The notes: a model not told the origin generated them from the letters alone. A stretch of 64,000 nucleotides of DNA from JBGAWK01 sp044227665 (GCA_044227665.1 JBGAWK010000002.1:78837-142836), one strand, 5' to 3'; positions 37,458 to 47,976 are shown, counted from the first letter of the stretch. Made by a program: numbers and translations.

Positions 37458-37805
37458 ATGAGAAAATCAAATCTACAATTAGATATCACTTTAGATGATA
37501 ATAATCTGCCTCATGAGATAATTTGGACTTCCCATGACGGACAAAATACTGAAAGTAAAAATTGCAAGAGTATGTTCCTATCCATGTGGGATGGTGAAGA
37601 CCAAAATACCATGCGCATAGATTTATGGACTAAGGATATGCAAATTGATGAGATGCATACACATTTTTTTCAGATGCTCTTGAGCATAGGTGACAGCTAC
37701 AAGCGTGCTACAAATAATCCATATATACAAGAAGACATTAAAAATTTTTGTATGGAGCTTGCCGATAAGACTAGGGCGTGGGAAGAAGGGAAAGCTAAAT
37801 CATAA
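37458..37805 (+). CDS. gldC: Gliding motility protein GldC
   Basis: This 115-residue protein matches the GldC family (Bacteroidota gliding/type IX secretion associated). Family segments are MRKSNLQLDITLDDNNLPHE, the central SMWDGEDQNTMRIDLWTKDM and DEMHTHFFQMLLSIGDSYKR. No signal peptide is seen. GldC is not essential for motility in all species and its exact role is unclear. The ATG at 37458 is preferred over a GTG at 37455. It is followed 12 bp later by an ABC-F gene. Confidence 0.9.
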   Translation: MRKSNLQLDITLDDNNLPHEIIWTSHDGQNTESKNCKSMFLSMWDGEDQNTMRIDLWTKDMQIDEMHTHFFQMLLSIGDSYKRATNNPYIQEDIKNFCMELADKTRAWEEGKAKS

Positions 37806-37817
37806 TTTTTATACTTC

Positions 37818-39692
37818 ATGCTACAACTCAGCAATATAGGCTTATCTTATGGTTCACGGACATTGTTCGAGAATGTAAATATGACCATACGCCCTGGTGA
37901 TAGAATAGGACTGGTAGGCAGAAATGGCACAGGTAAATCTACACTACTACAAATTATTTCCAGCAAGATAAAACCCGATGGTGGCAATATAGCCATGCCC
38001 AATGGCTACCTTATAGCACACCTTACACAGGATATACGCGTACACAAGCATGATACAATATGGGACGAGGCACTTTCTGCTTTTGACACCTACAAGTTAT
38101 TGGAAAAAGAATACGAAGCAATAGAGCAGGAAATGATAGCTCGTAGCGATTATGATAGCGATGATTATATGGATTTGTCGCAGCGAATGTGTGATATTCA
38201 AGATCACCTGATGCACTTCACCCCTGAGGAAGTGGACAAGCAGATAGAGCTGGTCTTGAAAGGGCTGGGATTCAAGCAAGAGCAATTCACGGAGCATCCT
38301 TCCATATTGAGTGGTGGCTGGAATATGCGTCTGGAATTGACAAAGCTACTTTTACAAGCTCCAGACTTATTGCTTTTGGATGAGCCTACTAACCACCTCG
38401 ATATTCATTCCATTATATGGTTGGAAAAGTTTTTGAGTAACTACAGTGGTGCCGTCATGTTGGTAAGCCATGATGTGGCTTTCATGAATAATATAGTAAA
38501 AAAAATATATGAAATAGAATTGGGTAATTTCTATGAATATGTTGGCAATTACAGTAAATATCTAGAACTGAAAGTATTGCGTAAAGAACAGCAGACCGCA
38601 GCCTACAATAACCAGCAGCAGCAGATAAAGCAGATGGAACGCAATATAGAGCGTTTTCGTGCCAAAGCCTCCAAGGCTACCTTTGCACAGAGCCTTATCA
38701 AGAAGCTAGATAAGATGGATGTGATAGAAATAGAACAGAATGATACTAGCAGCCTCAAGTTTACCTTTCCAGCATTCCGCCAGTCTGGTAAGGTAGTGCT
38801 GAAATCCGAGCATCTCTCTCATAGCTACGGAGAAAAATCAGTACTGCAAGATGTGGACATAGAGATAGAAAGAGATGACAGAGTAGCATTTATCGGCAAA
38901 AATGGCATGGGCAAAACTACTTTTACCAATATCATCACGAGCGAACTATATCCTACTATCGGCAAAATAGAGATGGGATTCAATGTAGAGATAGGCTATT
39001 TTACACAGCATCATGCTTCGCTATTACCGAAAGAACTCACCATATTTCAGTATATGGATACTATCGCTGAAGGAGAAATCAGACGCAGTGTCAGAGGTAT
39101 TTTGGGCGCATTCCTATTTTCCGGTGATGATGTGGACAAAAAAATTAGCGTACTATCTGGAGGAGAACGCGCCAGAGTGTGCCTTGCTGCCTTATTGCTG
39201 AGACCTACCAACCTGCTCATACTGGATGAACCCACCAACCATCTCGATATAGTTGCCAAAGAATCGCTGAAAGATGCCATACGCCGTTATCAGGGTACTG
39301 TAATTATCGTTTCTCACGATAGGGAGTTCTTGAGTGGACTTACAAATAAACTCTTTGAGTTCAAAGACGGAAAAATTATTGAGCACCTCTATTCTATAGA
39401 AGAATTCTTGCAAAGACAAGAGCTGGAAAGCTTGCGGAATTATGAGTCTGAGAAAACAGTAAAAGAAAAAGCTGTAGCAGCAACTATAAAGCCTGTTACT
39501 ACATCACCTAAAGATAATAGCAAAGCTATACGCAGTCTGGAACAACAGATAGCAGAACTTGAAAAGGATATGCAGCTCCTGGAATCTTCACTTTCAGGAA
39601 GTCAATATGATGAGCAAAAATCATTGCAATACAACACTAAAAAATCTCAATTGGATGAGTTATATATTTCTTTGGAAAATTTATTGGAATAA
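37818..39692 (+). CDS. ABC-F family ATPase
   Basis: This 624-residue soluble protein has two ATP-binding cassettes with Walker A motifs GRNGTGKST (34-42) and GKNGMGKTT (about 350), signatures LSGGWNMRLEL and LSGGERARV, and Walker B LLLLDEPTNHLDI / LLILDEPTNHLDI. An inter-domain linker and a C-terminal coiled coil (about 555-620) match Uup/YdiF-type proteins. ABC-F proteins act on the ribosome, in translation or antibiotic protection. This one has no resistance context and is probably housekeeping. Confidence 0.93.
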   Translation: MLQLSNIGLSYGSRTLFENVNMTIRPGDRIGLVGRNGTGKSTLLQIISSKIKPDGGNIAMPNGYLIAHLTQDIRVHKHDTIWDEALSAFDTYKLLEKEYEAIEQEMIARSDYDSDDYMDLSQRMCDIQDHLMHFTPEEVDKQIELVLKGLGFKQEQFTEHPSILSGGWNMRLELTKLLLQAPDLLLLDEPTNHLDIHSIIWLEKFLSNYSGAVMLVSHDVAFMNNIVKKIYEIELGNFYEYVGNYSKYLELKVLRKEQQTAAYNNQQQQIKQMERNIERFRAKASKATFAQSLIKKLDKMDVIEIEQNDTSSLKFTFPAFRQSGKVVLKSEHLSHSYGEKSVLQDVDIEIERDDRVAFIGKNGMGKTTFTNIITSELYPTIGKIEMGFNVEIGYFTQHHASLLPKELTIFQYMDTIAEGEIRRSVRGILGAFLFSGDDVDKKISVLSGGERARVCLAALLLRPTNLLILDEPTNHLDIVAKESLKDAIRRYQGTVIIVSHDREFLSGLTNKLFEFKDGKIIEHLYSIEEFLQRQELESLRNYESEKTVKEKAVAATIKPVTTSPKDNSKAIRSLEQQIAELEKDMQLLESSLSGSQYDEQKSLQYNTKKSQLDELYISLENLLE

Positions 39693-39782
39693 TTTTTGAA
39701 GAGAGTACAACTGTTATAGTATTATAAGTCTATATTTTCTATATACTTTTATAATTTATTTTTTAATTAACAAAAAGGCATG

Positions 39783-39790
39783 TAAATTTG
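39783..39790 (+). promoter_or_regulatory. -7 box of the cysCDN operon
   Basis: TAAATTTG matches TAnnTTTG and is followed by TGGC; it ends 9 bp before the cysC ATG at 39800. It supports 39800 rather than 39788 as the start. Confidence 0.55.
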
Positions 39791-39799
39791 TGGCAAATA

Positions 39800-40420
39800 A
39801 TGGAAGAAAAGAAGCATATACATCCTGTATTTGATAGATTGCTACAGCGTACAGATAAAGAAAAACTACTGGAACAAAGAGGATTATGTATATGGCTTAC
39901 AGGACTGTCGGGCTCTGGCAAAAGTACATTGGCTATAGGATTAGAACGCAAGCTTCACGCAATGGGTATTCTCTGCAAAGTGCTGGATGGCGACAATGTA
40001 AGAACAGGATTGAACGGCAATTTAGGCTTCTCGGAAGCAGATAGAAACGAAAACATACGCAGAGTAGCAGAGGTGAATAAACTTTTCTTGCATACAGGAA
40101 TCGTTACAATAAACTGTTTTGTAAGTCCTACGAAAGATATTCGAGAATTAGCTAGAAACATTATCGGACAAGAAGATTTTTACGAAGTATATGTAAATGC
40201 TTCCTTTGATGAATGTGCCAGAAGAGATGTAAAAGGACTGTACAAAAAAGCTTTGGCAGGAGAGATACGTAATTTTACGGGGCTGGATGCTCCCTTTGAA
40301 GCACCAGAAGATGCTGCGCTAGAAATAGACACTCACTCCTTAGATATTGAAACTTCCATAGAAAGACTATTTGATTTTTTTATACATAAAATAAAACATA
40401 CTAACACCCATATACTTTAA
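39800..40420 (+). CDS. cysC: Adenylylsulfate (APS) kinase
   Basis: This 206-residue kinase makes 3'-phosphoadenylyl sulfate (PAPS) from APS and ATP. It has the P-loop GLSGSGKST (35-43), DGDNVRTGLNGNLGFS and NENIRRVAEV, and FVSPTKDIRELAR, all diagnostic of CysC. It lies directly upstream of cysD and cysN and is not fused to CysN. With them it converts sulfate to PAPS. No PAPS reductase gene is next to it, so the PAPS may also feed sulfotransferases. Confidence 0.95.
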   Translation: MEEKKHIHPVFDRLLQRTDKEKLLEQRGLCIWLTGLSGSGKSTLAIGLERKLHAMGILCKVLDGDNVRTGLNGNLGFSEADRNENIRRVAEVNKLFLHTGIVTINCFVSPTKDIRELARNIIGQEDFYEVYVNASFDECARRDVKGLYKKALAGEIRNFTGLDAPFEAPEDAALEIDTHSLDIETSIERLFDFFIHKIKHTNTHIL

Positions 40421-40435
40421 CAGAAATATATAATA

Positions 40436-41338
40436 ATGGATTATAATTTGTCACATCTCAGGGAACTCGAAGCAGAATCTATATATGTGCTTAGAGAAGT
40501 AGCGGCTCAGTTCGAAAATCCTTGTCTCTTATTTTCGGGAGGTAAAGATTCCATCACGGTATTGCATTTGGCACGTAAAGCGTTCTTTCCTGCATCTGTG
40601 CCTTTCACACTCTTGCATGTGGACACAGGGCATAATTTTCAAGAAGCGCTAGATTATAGAGATGAGTTAGTAGAGAAATTTGGACTTAGGCTATTGGTAG
40701 CATCTGTTCAGGATGCAATAGATAAAGGGCTGGTGCGAGAAGAAAAAGGCTATAATGCCAGCAGAAATGCATTACAGACGATACCATTACTAGAAGCCAT
40801 AGAAACGAATAAATTTGACTGCGCCATAGGCGGTGCTCGCCGTGATGAGGAAAAAGCTAGAGCCAAAGAGCGATTTTTCTCCCACCGCGATGAGTTCGGA
40901 CAGTGGGATCCCAAAAATCAAAGACCAGAACTATGGAATCTTTTCAATGGTCGTAAACATATAGGAGAACATTTTAGGGTATTTCCCATCAGTAACTGGA
41001 CAGAAATGGATGTGTGGCAATATATCTATCAAGAAAAGATACCTATGCCTAATCTCTATTTTACACATCAAAGAGATGTATTCTTTAGAGATGGTGTATG
41101 GTATGCCGCTTCAGAATATATGCAACTCAAGCCTACTGAAACAATAGAAAACCGTACGGTGCGTTTCCGTACTATAGGCGATATCACTTGTACTGGCGCA
41201 GTATTCTCAGAAGCAGCAACAGTAGAGGATATCATCCAAGAAGTTGCAGCTTCACGTACCACCGAGAGAGGTACTCGTGCCGACGACAAGCGCAGCGAAG
41301 CAGCAATGGAAGACAGAAAAAAGGCAGGGTATTTTTAA
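40436..41338 (+). CDS. cysD: Sulfate adenylyltransferase subunit 2
   Basis: This 300-residue catalytic subunit of ATP sulfurylase has the PP-loop SGGKDS (34-39), HVDTGHNFQEALDYRDEL, the GGARRDEEKARAKER stretch and FRTIGDITCTGAV, all typical of CysD. It forms a heterodimer with CysN (gene 27 bp downstream) to make APS from sulfate and ATP. cysC lies 15 bp upstream. Confidence 0.97.
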   Translation: MDYNLSHLRELEAESIYVLREVAAQFENPCLLFSGGKDSITVLHLARKAFFPASVPFTLLHVDTGHNFQEALDYRDELVEKFGLRLLVASVQDAIDKGLVREEKGYNASRNALQTIPLLEAIETNKFDCAIGGARRDEEKARAKERFFSHRDEFGQWDPKNQRPELWNLFNGRKHIGEHFRVFPISNWTEMDVWQYIYQEKIPMPNLYFTHQRDVFFRDGVWYAASEYMQLKPTETIENRTVRFRTIGDITCTGAVFSEAATVEDIIQEVAASRTTERGTRADDKRSEAAMEDRKKAGYF

Positions 41339-41365
41339 CCTGATTACATACTAACGATTAAAAAA

Positions 41366-42670
41366 ATGAATATGACTCAAGATAAAATCAATACAGAAGA
41401 AGCATTTGACAGCAAAGCCTATATGGACATGGAACTCTTGCGTTTTACTACAGCAGGTAGTGTGGACGATGGAAAAAGTACACTTATAGGCAGACTGCTT
41501 TATGATAGCAAATCTATCTTTGAAGATCAATATGAGGCTATAGAACGTACCAGTCAGCAGAAGGGCGAAGAGCATGTGAACTTGGCATTGCTTACGGATG
41601 GACTACGTGCTGAGCGTGAGCAAGGTATTACTATAGATGTTGCTTATAGATATTTTTCTACACCAAAGCGTAAATTTATAATCGCAGACACTCCCGGGCA
41701 TATACAATATACACGCAATATGGTAACGGGTGCCTCTACGGCGAACTTAGCCATCATACTAGTAGATGCTCGTAAAGGCATCTTAGAGCAAACACATCGC
41801 CATTCATTTATTGCCAGCTTACTACAAATTCCACACATCATAGTTTGTATCAATAAGATGGACTTAGTGGAATGGAATGAGCAGGAATATGAACATATAT
41901 GTAGAGAATATAAGGGCTTTGCCTCAAAACTGGATGTAAAAGACGTACATTTTATTCCTATTAGTGCGCTGAAAGGTGATAATGTGGTCACACGCTCTGA
42001 AAATATGAAATGGTACAATGGGCCTACACTTTTATATTTATTAGAGACTATACATATTGGCAGCGACCACAATCATATAGATTGTAGATTTCCTGTGCAA
42101 TATGTGGTTCGCCCCCAGAAGACAGAATTCCACGACTTCAGAGGTTATGCCGGTAGAATTGCAGGAGGTATCTTCAAAAAAGGCGATACAGTATTGGCAT
42201 TGCCTGCTGGATTTACTTCTACTATCAAGTCTATTACGACGATGGATGGTGAATTGGATGAGGCTTTTGCACCAATGTCTGTCACTATTCAATTGGAAGA
42301 TGAAATTGATATCAGCCGTGGCGACATGTTAGTAAGAGAAAATAATGTTCCTCATCAGGAGCAGGATTTTGATGCTATGCTTTGCTGGATGAATGAGAAA
42401 AAACTCGTTCCTAGAGGTAAATATATTCTCAAACATACATCTAGAGAATGTAGAGCTATGGTGACTCAGGTAAAATACAAAATGAATATCAGCACTTTAC
42501 ATCGCAATGAAGAAGACTTGGAAATAGGTCTCAATGAGATAGCACGTGTGAGCATACGTACTACCATGCCTTTGTTTTTTGACAGATACAAAAAGAATAG
42601 AATTACAGGCTCTCTTATCCTCGTAGATGAAGGAACAAATGAGACGGTAGCTGCCGGAATGATAATTTAA
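41366..42670 (+). CDS. cysN: Sulfate adenylyltransferase subunit 1 (GTPase)
   Basis: This 434-residue EF-Tu-like GTPase drives APS formation by CysD. It has the P-loop GSVDDGKST (31-39), the DTPGH switch motif, NKMDLVEW, and C-terminal beta-barrel domains. It differs from EF-Tu by the CysN-type start MELLRFTTAGSVDDG and lacks any fused APS-kinase domain, in line with the separate cysC. A bidirectional terminator follows. Confidence 0.96.
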   Translation: MNMTQDKINTEEAFDSKAYMDMELLRFTTAGSVDDGKSTLIGRLLYDSKSIFEDQYEAIERTSQQKGEEHVNLALLTDGLRAEREQGITIDVAYRYFSTPKRKFIIADTPGHIQYTRNMVTGASTANLAIILVDARKGILEQTHRHSFIASLLQIPHIIVCINKMDLVEWNEQEYEHICREYKGFASKLDVKDVHFIPISALKGDNVVTRSENMKWYNGPTLLYLLETIHIGSDHNHIDCRFPVQYVVRPQKTEFHDFRGYAGRIAGGIFKKGDTVLALPAGFTSTIKSITTMDGELDEAFAPMSVTIQLEDEIDISRGDMLVRENNVPHQEQDFDAMLCWMNEKKLVPRGKYILKHTSRECRAMVTQVKYKMNISTLHRNEEDLEIGLNEIARVSIRTTMPLFFDRYKKNRITGSLILVDEGTNETVAAGMII

Positions 42671-42694
42671 TCACGGCTAGAATACAATATTTAT

Positions 42695-42730
42695 AAAAAA
42701 GTGCACTACGTAATTGTAGCGCACTTTTTT
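42695..42730. terminator. Bidirectional terminator between cysN and leuA
   Basis: AAAAAAGTGC (42695-42704) pairs with GCACTTTTTT (42721-42730), extended by CTAC/GTAG (42706-42709 and 42716-42719) with one mismatch. A- and T-runs on the two sides serve both convergent genes. Confidence 0.8.
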
Positions 42731-42733
42731 ATA

Positions 42734-44242
42734 TTAATGTACAATCTTATTCAGCGCATCTATATAGGCTTTTGCGGATGCATATACGATGTCTGTGTCG
42801 GAGCCAAACCCATAGTAAAATACACCATCTCTAGAAACTTGGATATGCACTTTGCCTATATCGTTGCTTCCTCCTGTGATGGCTTGTACTAGATATTCTT
42901 CCAACTTCACTGATTTGTGAACAATCTCATCTACAGCTTTTAGTGAAGCATCTACAGGGCCATTGCCTTGCGCTTGTGCAGTAAGTTCTTCTCCATCTTT
43001 GGAAAGTACTACCACAGCAAATGGTTTGCCATCCGTTCCACAGCTTACTTTTAAGGATATTATCTGATAGATACTACTTTGGGCATCTTTACCCACTATG
43101 TGCAGTAAATCTTCATCATATATTTCTTTCTTGCTGTCGGCTAACTCCAAGAATTTTTGATATATCACATCTAATTCTTCTTGAGTGGTAGGTACTCCAA
43201 TATTGTCCAGTCTATGTTTGAGAGCGGCTCTACCGCTTCTCGCCGTAAGTACGATGAGAGACTCGGGAATGCCTACATCCAAGGGGTCAATAATCTCATA
43301 GTTCTCTCTGTTTTTGAGTACTCCATCCTGATGTATGCCCGATGAGTGTGAAAATGCATTTCTCCCTACTATGGCTTTATTGGGCTGTACAGGCATACGC
43401 ATCAATCTGGTAATAAGTCGGGAAGTAGGATATATTTTCTTGATATTAATATCAGTATGTAATTGGATACTTTCCTTATGACTGCGCAATATCATAGCAA
43501 TTTCTTCCAATGATGTATTGCCAGCGCGTTCTCCGATGCCGTTCATGGTAACCTCTACCTGTCTAGCCCCATTTCTTATGCCTGCAATAGTGTTGGCAGT
43601 AGCCATTCCCAAGTCATTATGACAATGACAGGATAATATGGCCTTGTCAATATTGGATACATTATTTCTGAGGTAGTGCATGATATTGCCATACTGTTCA
43701 GGAAGGCAGTACCCTGTAGTGTCCGGTATATTTACTACTGTGGCGCCATTGGCAATGACTGTTTCCACAAGTTTTGCCAAAAATTCTAAATCTGCACGTC
43801 CGGCATCCTCACAGAAGAATTCTACGTCATCTACAAAGTTGCGAGCATATTTTGCTGCCCATGCAGCTCTCTCTAGAATGTTTTCACGCGTAGTGCGCAG
43901 TTTATTCTGAATATGAATATCAGAACTGCCAATACCTGTATGTATCCGAGCTCTTTCGGCATAGCGCAGTGCTTCTGCTGCTACGTCTATATCTTTTTGT
44001 ACTGCACGGGTAAGTGCACAAATAGTAGGCGTCCTTACATTTTTGGATATTTCTACTACAGAGTTAAAGTCCCCTGGACTGGATACTGGAAATCCTGCTT
44101 CTAGAATATCTACACCCAGAGCTTCCAGTGCCAATGCCACTTCTATTTTCTCAATAGTATTTAGCTGGCAACCGGGTACTTGTTCACCATCGCGTAGTGT
44201 GGTGTCAAATACATAAATTTTCTCTGACTGTTTACTTTCCAT
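42734..44242 (-). CDS. leuA: 2-isopropylmalate synthase
   Basis: This 502-residue enzyme condenses acetyl-CoA and 2-oxoisovalerate in the first step of leucine synthesis. The catalytic core motif [14 protein letters not shown] and [15 protein letters not shown] are present, followed by the C-terminal LeuA regulatory domain (about 385-500) that binds leucine. The ATG at 44242 ([11 protein letters not shown]) is preferred over 44257. The other leu genes are not in the window. Confidence 0.93.
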   Translation of the reverse strand: MESKQSEKIYVFDTTLRDGEQVPGCQLNTIEKIEVALALEALGVDILEAGFPVSSPGDFNSVVEISKNVRTPTICALTRAVQKDIDVAAEALRYAERARIHTGIGSSDIHIQNKLRTTRENILERAAWAAKYARNFVDDVEFFCEDAGRADLEFLAKLVETVIANGATVVNIPDTTGYCLPEQYGNIMHYLRNNVSNIDKAILSCHCHNDLGMATANTIAGIRNGARQVEVTMNGIGERAGNTSLEEIAMILRSHKESIQLHTDINIKKIYPTSRLITRLMRMPVQPNKAIVGRNAFSHSSGIHQDGVLKNRENYEIIDPLDVGIPESLIVLTARSGRAALKHRLDNIGVPTTQEELDVIYQKFLELADSKKEIYDEDLLHIVGKDAQSSIYQIISLKVSCGTDGKPFAVVVLSKDGEELTAQAQGNGPVDASLKAVDEIVHKSVKLEEYLVQAITGGSNDIGKVHIQVSRDGVFYYGFGSDTDIVYASAKAYIDALNKIVH

Positions 44243-44341
44243 GAAACTAAAGTACAAGAATTACTTTAGTAATAATTTTTAGCAAAATGAAATCAATGTT
44301 AAAAATTGCTACGTGCTTTTATTAAGAAATGCAGTATTTTC

Positions 44342-45067
44342 TTACAAACCGTTCAATTGAATACCAAAGGAGAAGGGTGTAAGACGAGCACTACCTGACT
44401 TGAATAAATCAGAAAGTGAGTAATAGGCAAAAGCACTCACCATACCATAGCCCCCTCTGAGGGTTACACCATATCTGAATTTTTGGAAATTATCTATATT
44501 GAATTTTTTCCATTTTACATCGTCTTTATCGGCATCTGTAGGATCTGCGGCTAGGTCGCTTCCTTTGTATTTCCATTTGTTAGAGATATTAATGCCTGCT
44601 TTGAACCCTGCACCCAGTTTCCATGATGTTCCTTTTTGGTTAGGCTTAGAGCGAAAACGCAATTCTACCGGAATATCAAAATAAGCAACACTAATTTTAT
44701 TTTTTTTGTAATCGTATATGTCCTTATTAATAGGAACAAAATACGTTTTAGAGGTATCTGTAACAATAGAACTATTGATATAATAATTATTAGTACCTAT
44801 GCCTAATCCCGGGGCAAAGCTGAAGTGAGATTTGGCTATCACTACATCATACATGAAATAGGCATTAATCCCCCGTGAGAAAAACTTTACCTTCAATGAA
44901 TCTGGCTTATTGAAGAGCATATCTACCGATAAGTCTATAACGAGACGATCTTTTGCTTTATTGACTATTGCTTTGGTCTCTTCAAATGTCTTTGCTTCAT
45001 CGTTATCTTCAGCAAATCCAGAGAAAGCCATACTTAAAGTGAAAATGCAAAAAAGTAATTTTTTCAT
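44342..45067 (-). CDS. Outer-membrane beta-barrel protein (PF13568-like)
   Basis: This 241-residue protein has a signal peptide (MKKLLFCIFTLSMAFSGFA). Alternating hydrophobic strands match the PorT/OmpX-like 'outer membrane beta-barrel' family, including SFAPGLGIGTNNYYI, WKLGAGFKAGINIS and TPFSFGIQLNGL at the end. The start is ATG at 45067. A TATTTTTG -7 box lies 15 bp upstream with an AAGG before the start. It probably has eight strands. Its role is unknown. Confidence 0.75.
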   Translation of the reverse strand: MKKLLFCIFTLSMAFSGFAEDNDEAKTFEETKAIVNKAKDRLVIDLSVDMLFNKPDSLKVKFFSRGINAYFMYDVVIAKSHFSFAPGLGIGTNNYYINSSIVTDTSKTYFVPINKDIYDYKKNKISVAYFDIPVELRFRSKPNQKGTSWKLGAGFKAGINISNKWKYKGSDLAADPTDADKDDVKWKKFNIDNFQKFRYGVTLRGGYGMVSAFAYYSLSDLFKSGSARLTPFSFGIQLNGL

Positions 45068-45291
45068 CCTTATAATTTGAAACAAAAATAAGGTTTCGTC
45101 CTTAATAAATGGACTTTTTATAGTTCTCATTATAAATTATTAGTAAATAGTTTTATGCTTTCCTCTATAAATTGTGAGAAGCATCCCTTTATTAACAGTA
45201 TCATTTTGCTTTAGTATCATAAAGTTTATACTAATTTATTTTCCATTCCATAATCTTTGTAAATATTATTTTGTTCTTAAAAAAAAAGATT

Positions 45292-46542
45292 ATGCGCAAA
45301 AAAGTTATTGTTATAGGAGGAGGCTTTGCAGGAGTTCAATTAGTGAAGAAACTAGATTCTGATTATTTTGATATTTTACTTCTTGATAAGTTGAATCACC
45401 ACCAATTTCAGCCATTATTTTATCAGGTGGCAACGGCACAGTTAGAACCTTCAAGTATTTCCTTTCCTCTACGCAATATTTTTAAGAGAAAGAAAAATGT
45501 GCAGGTGAGGCTGACTGAAGTTACTGCTATTTCCAGCGACTCAAAAACGGTACATACCACTATAGGCGATTTTTCTTACGATATCATAGTGATAGCTGCG
45601 GGATGTACCACAAATTTTTTCGGCAACAAAAATTTGGAACTGCATAGCTATACCCTGAAATCTACGGCAGAAGCCCTTGCGGTTCGAAATCATATATTGC
45701 AGGTATTTGAAGATGCACTTACGGCTACTACTGAAGAAAGAGAATCTTTACTAAATATGGTCATAGTGGGAGCGGGCCCTACAGGCGTAGAGCTTTCAGG
45801 GGCTTTTGCAGAAATAAAAACCCAAATTCTCCCAAAGGACTATCCAGATATGGATTTTTCTAAGTTGCGCATTATCTTGGTGGAAGGCAGCAAGCATACA
45901 CTCAATAGTATGAGTGAAAATTCCAAAGCAGTTTCAGAACTGTACCTCAAAGACTTGGGGGTAGATATTATAAAAGAAACTTTTGTCAAAGACTATGATG
46001 GCATTCGGCTTACACTGAACACAGGGCAAATCATAAATACGAAGACCGTAATATGGTCTGCAGGCGTGATTGCAAACTCTATAAGTGGATTGAATAAAGA
46101 AAGCATCACTTTTGGCAATAGAATTAAGGTTTCTCGTACTAATGAAGTGTATGGTTATAAAGATATTTATGCGATTGGCGATATTGCATATATGGAAACT
46201 CCTCTATATCCCAAAGGACATCCCCAAGTAGCCAATGTAGCTATAAATCAAGCAAATACATTAGCAAAGAACTTAAAAGCTATATCCATTTCTAAACCTA
46301 TTAAAGAATACGAGTATAAAGACTTAGGTTCTATGGCTACTATAGGAAAACACAAGGCTGTGGTGGACATTGGCAAGATGAAGATTACAGGTTACTTTGC
46401 TTGGTTTATATGGATGTTTTTACACCTCATGCTTATACTTAGTGTAAAAAATAAGCTCATTATATTTATAAACTGGGCATGGGCTTATATTACTCGCGAT
46501 ACATCCCTGCGCCTTATTTTGCGTCCCAAAGAAAAATCTTAA
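45292..46542 (+). CDS. Type II NADH dehydrogenase (NDH-2 / FAD-NAD oxidoreductase)
   Basis: This 416-residue flavoprotein has two dinucleotide-binding motifs, GGGFAG (9-14) and VGAGPTGVEL (about 160-169), plus AIGDIAY near the FAD end. The C-terminal amphipathic segment NWAWAYITRDTSLRLI is typical of membrane-associated NDH-2. It feeds electrons from NADH to quinone without pumping protons. The ATG at 45292 (MRKKVIVIGGG) is chosen over 45271. Confidence 0.9.
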   Translation: MRKKVIVIGGGFAGVQLVKKLDSDYFDILLLDKLNHHQFQPLFYQVATAQLEPSSISFPLRNIFKRKKNVQVRLTEVTAISSDSKTVHTTIGDFSYDIIVIAAGCTTNFFGNKNLELHSYTLKSTAEALAVRNHILQVFEDALTATTEERESLLNMVIVGAGPTGVELSGAFAEIKTQILPKDYPDMDFSKLRIILVEGSKHTLNSMSENSKAVSELYLKDLGVDIIKETFVKDYDGIRLTLNTGQIINTKTVIWSAGVIANSISGLNKESITFGNRIKVSRTNEVYGYKDIYAIGDIAYMETPLYPKGHPQVANVAINQANTLAKNLKAISISKPIKEYEYKDLGSMATIGKHKAVVDIGKMKITGYFAWFIWMFLHLMLILSVKNKLIIFINWAWAYITRDTSLRLILRPKEKS

Positions 46543-46567
46543 ACACAGCAAAAAGACGTCCTGATGA

Positions 46568-47800
46568 TTAGTAGAGTACCCTTGCCTTGATGGTGTGGGG
46601 TACAGCCTTCAGTTCGTCCACAATCTCCATATCTACGTTGCCTTTGATGTCAAATACCACATAGCCTATGCTTTCATTGGTTTTCAAATATTGCCCTACA
46701 ATATTTAGTTCATGTTTGGTAATAATAGTATTTATAGACGAAAGTATGCCCGGAACATTGTGATGTATGTGTAATACTCTGCTGGTATCACTTTGAGTTG
46801 GCAGGTTGAGAGCAGGAACTGTGAGAGATCCAATGGTAGAGCCCGTATCCATATAGGCTGTAAGTTTTACGGCAACTTCTGCACCTATATTTTCTTGTGC
46901 TTCCTGTGTAGAACCTCCAATATGCGGTGTAAGTATGACATTGCTAAGTCCTTGCAAAGGAGAGGCAAAGCCAGGGCCTTTTTGTTTGGGTTCGACAGGG
47001 AATACATCTATAGAGGCGCCGCCAACTTTTCCTGACTCATACGCCACTTTTAGTGCATCTATATCTACTACGGTACCTCTGCTGAGATTCAGAAATATTA
47101 CACCATCCTTCATCTTGGCGAAATCAGCAGCCTGTATCATATTCTTAGTCTGTGATGTACCCGGAACATGTAGCGTGACTATGTCGGATTGTGCATAGAG
47201 ATCTTCCATGCTATCTACAGACTTTGCATTTCCCAAAGGCAATTTGGGCTCTACATCATAATAAATTACTTTAAGTCCCATAGATTCAGCCATTACGGAT
47301 ACCTGAGTGCCTATATGTCCATAGCCTATTATGCCCATTGTTTTTCCCCTGAGCTCGTAGCACTTATTGGCATCTTTAAGCCATATACCTTGATGTGCCT
47401 GCTTGTCCTTCTCCGGGATGCGTCTTAGCAACATAATGCTCTGCGCTATAATAAGCTCTGCTACAGAGCGCGTATTGGAATACGGAGAATTGAATACTGC
47501 TATGCCTAATCTAGTACAAGCATTCAGGTCCACTTGGTTTGTACCTATGCAGAAGCAGCCTATGGTGCGGAGTTTTTTGGCTTTTTCAAGTACGGCTTCA
47601 GTAAGATGGGTTTTAGAACGTATCCCTACAATATGATAATTTTCTATGCAGTTCAGCAATTCTTCCTCATTCATGGCATCTTTACTGGCATCTATATTTA
47701 CATATCCTTTTTTAATTAATTCATCAAAAGCACTATGATGTAGCCCTTCTAGTAAGAGTATTCTAATTTTTTCTTTGGGGAATGAAAGTGTTTTTTTCAT
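46568..47800 (-). CDS. serA: D-3-phosphoglycerate dehydrogenase
   Basis: This 410-residue enzyme begins serine synthesis by oxidising 3-phosphoglycerate. The NAD-binding GIIGYGHIGT (157-166), TLHVPGTSQT, NLSRGTVVD and DVFPVEP motifs and the C-terminal ACT domain (about 335-410) are present. The length matches E. coli SerA, including the serine-binding ACT domain. A -7 box lies 8 bp before the start. Confidence 0.95.
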   Translation of the reverse strand: MKKTLSFPKEKIRILLLEGLHHSAFDELIKKGYVNIDASKDAMNEEELLNCIENYHIVGIRSKTHLTEAVLEKAKKLRTIGCFCIGTNQVDLNACTRLGIAVFNSPYSNTRSVAELIIAQSIMLLRRIPEKDKQAHQGIWLKDANKCYELRGKTMGIIGYGHIGTQVSVMAESMGLKVIYYDVEPKLPLGNAKSVDSMEDLYAQSDIVTLHVPGTSQTKNMIQAADFAKMKDGVIFLNLSRGTVVDIDALKVAYESGKVGGASIDVFPVEPKQKGPGFASPLQGLSNVILTPHIGGSTQEAQENIGAEVAVKLTAYMDTGSTIGSLTVPALNLPTQSDTSRVLHIHHNVPGILSSINTIITKHELNIVGQYLKTNESIGYVVFDIKGNVDMEIVDELKAVPHTIKARVLY

Positions 47801-47808
47801 ATTAATGT

Positions 47809-47816
47809 CAAACTTA
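47809..47816 (-). promoter_or_regulatory. -7 box of serA
   Basis: The minus strand reads TAAGTTTG, a perfect TAnnTTTG match, 8 bp before the serA ATG. Confidence 0.5.
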
Positions 47817-47952
47817 TAGCATATCTGCCAAAAACTTATTACTGAATATGCTATTAAAATTTTAAGATTAGCTTCTTGATGTAAGATCTATTACTAGTGT
47901 TAATTTAACGTCAATATATAAATACTAAGTCTATATATTAAATAGGATTATT

Positions 47953-47960
47953 TATTTTTG
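47953..47960 (+). promoter_or_regulatory. -7 box of the alginate-export-type porin
   Basis: TATTTTTG lies 16 bp before the ATG at 47977 and fits TAnnTTTG. Confidence 0.5.
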
Positions 47961-47976
47961 AATAAAATTACAAATA

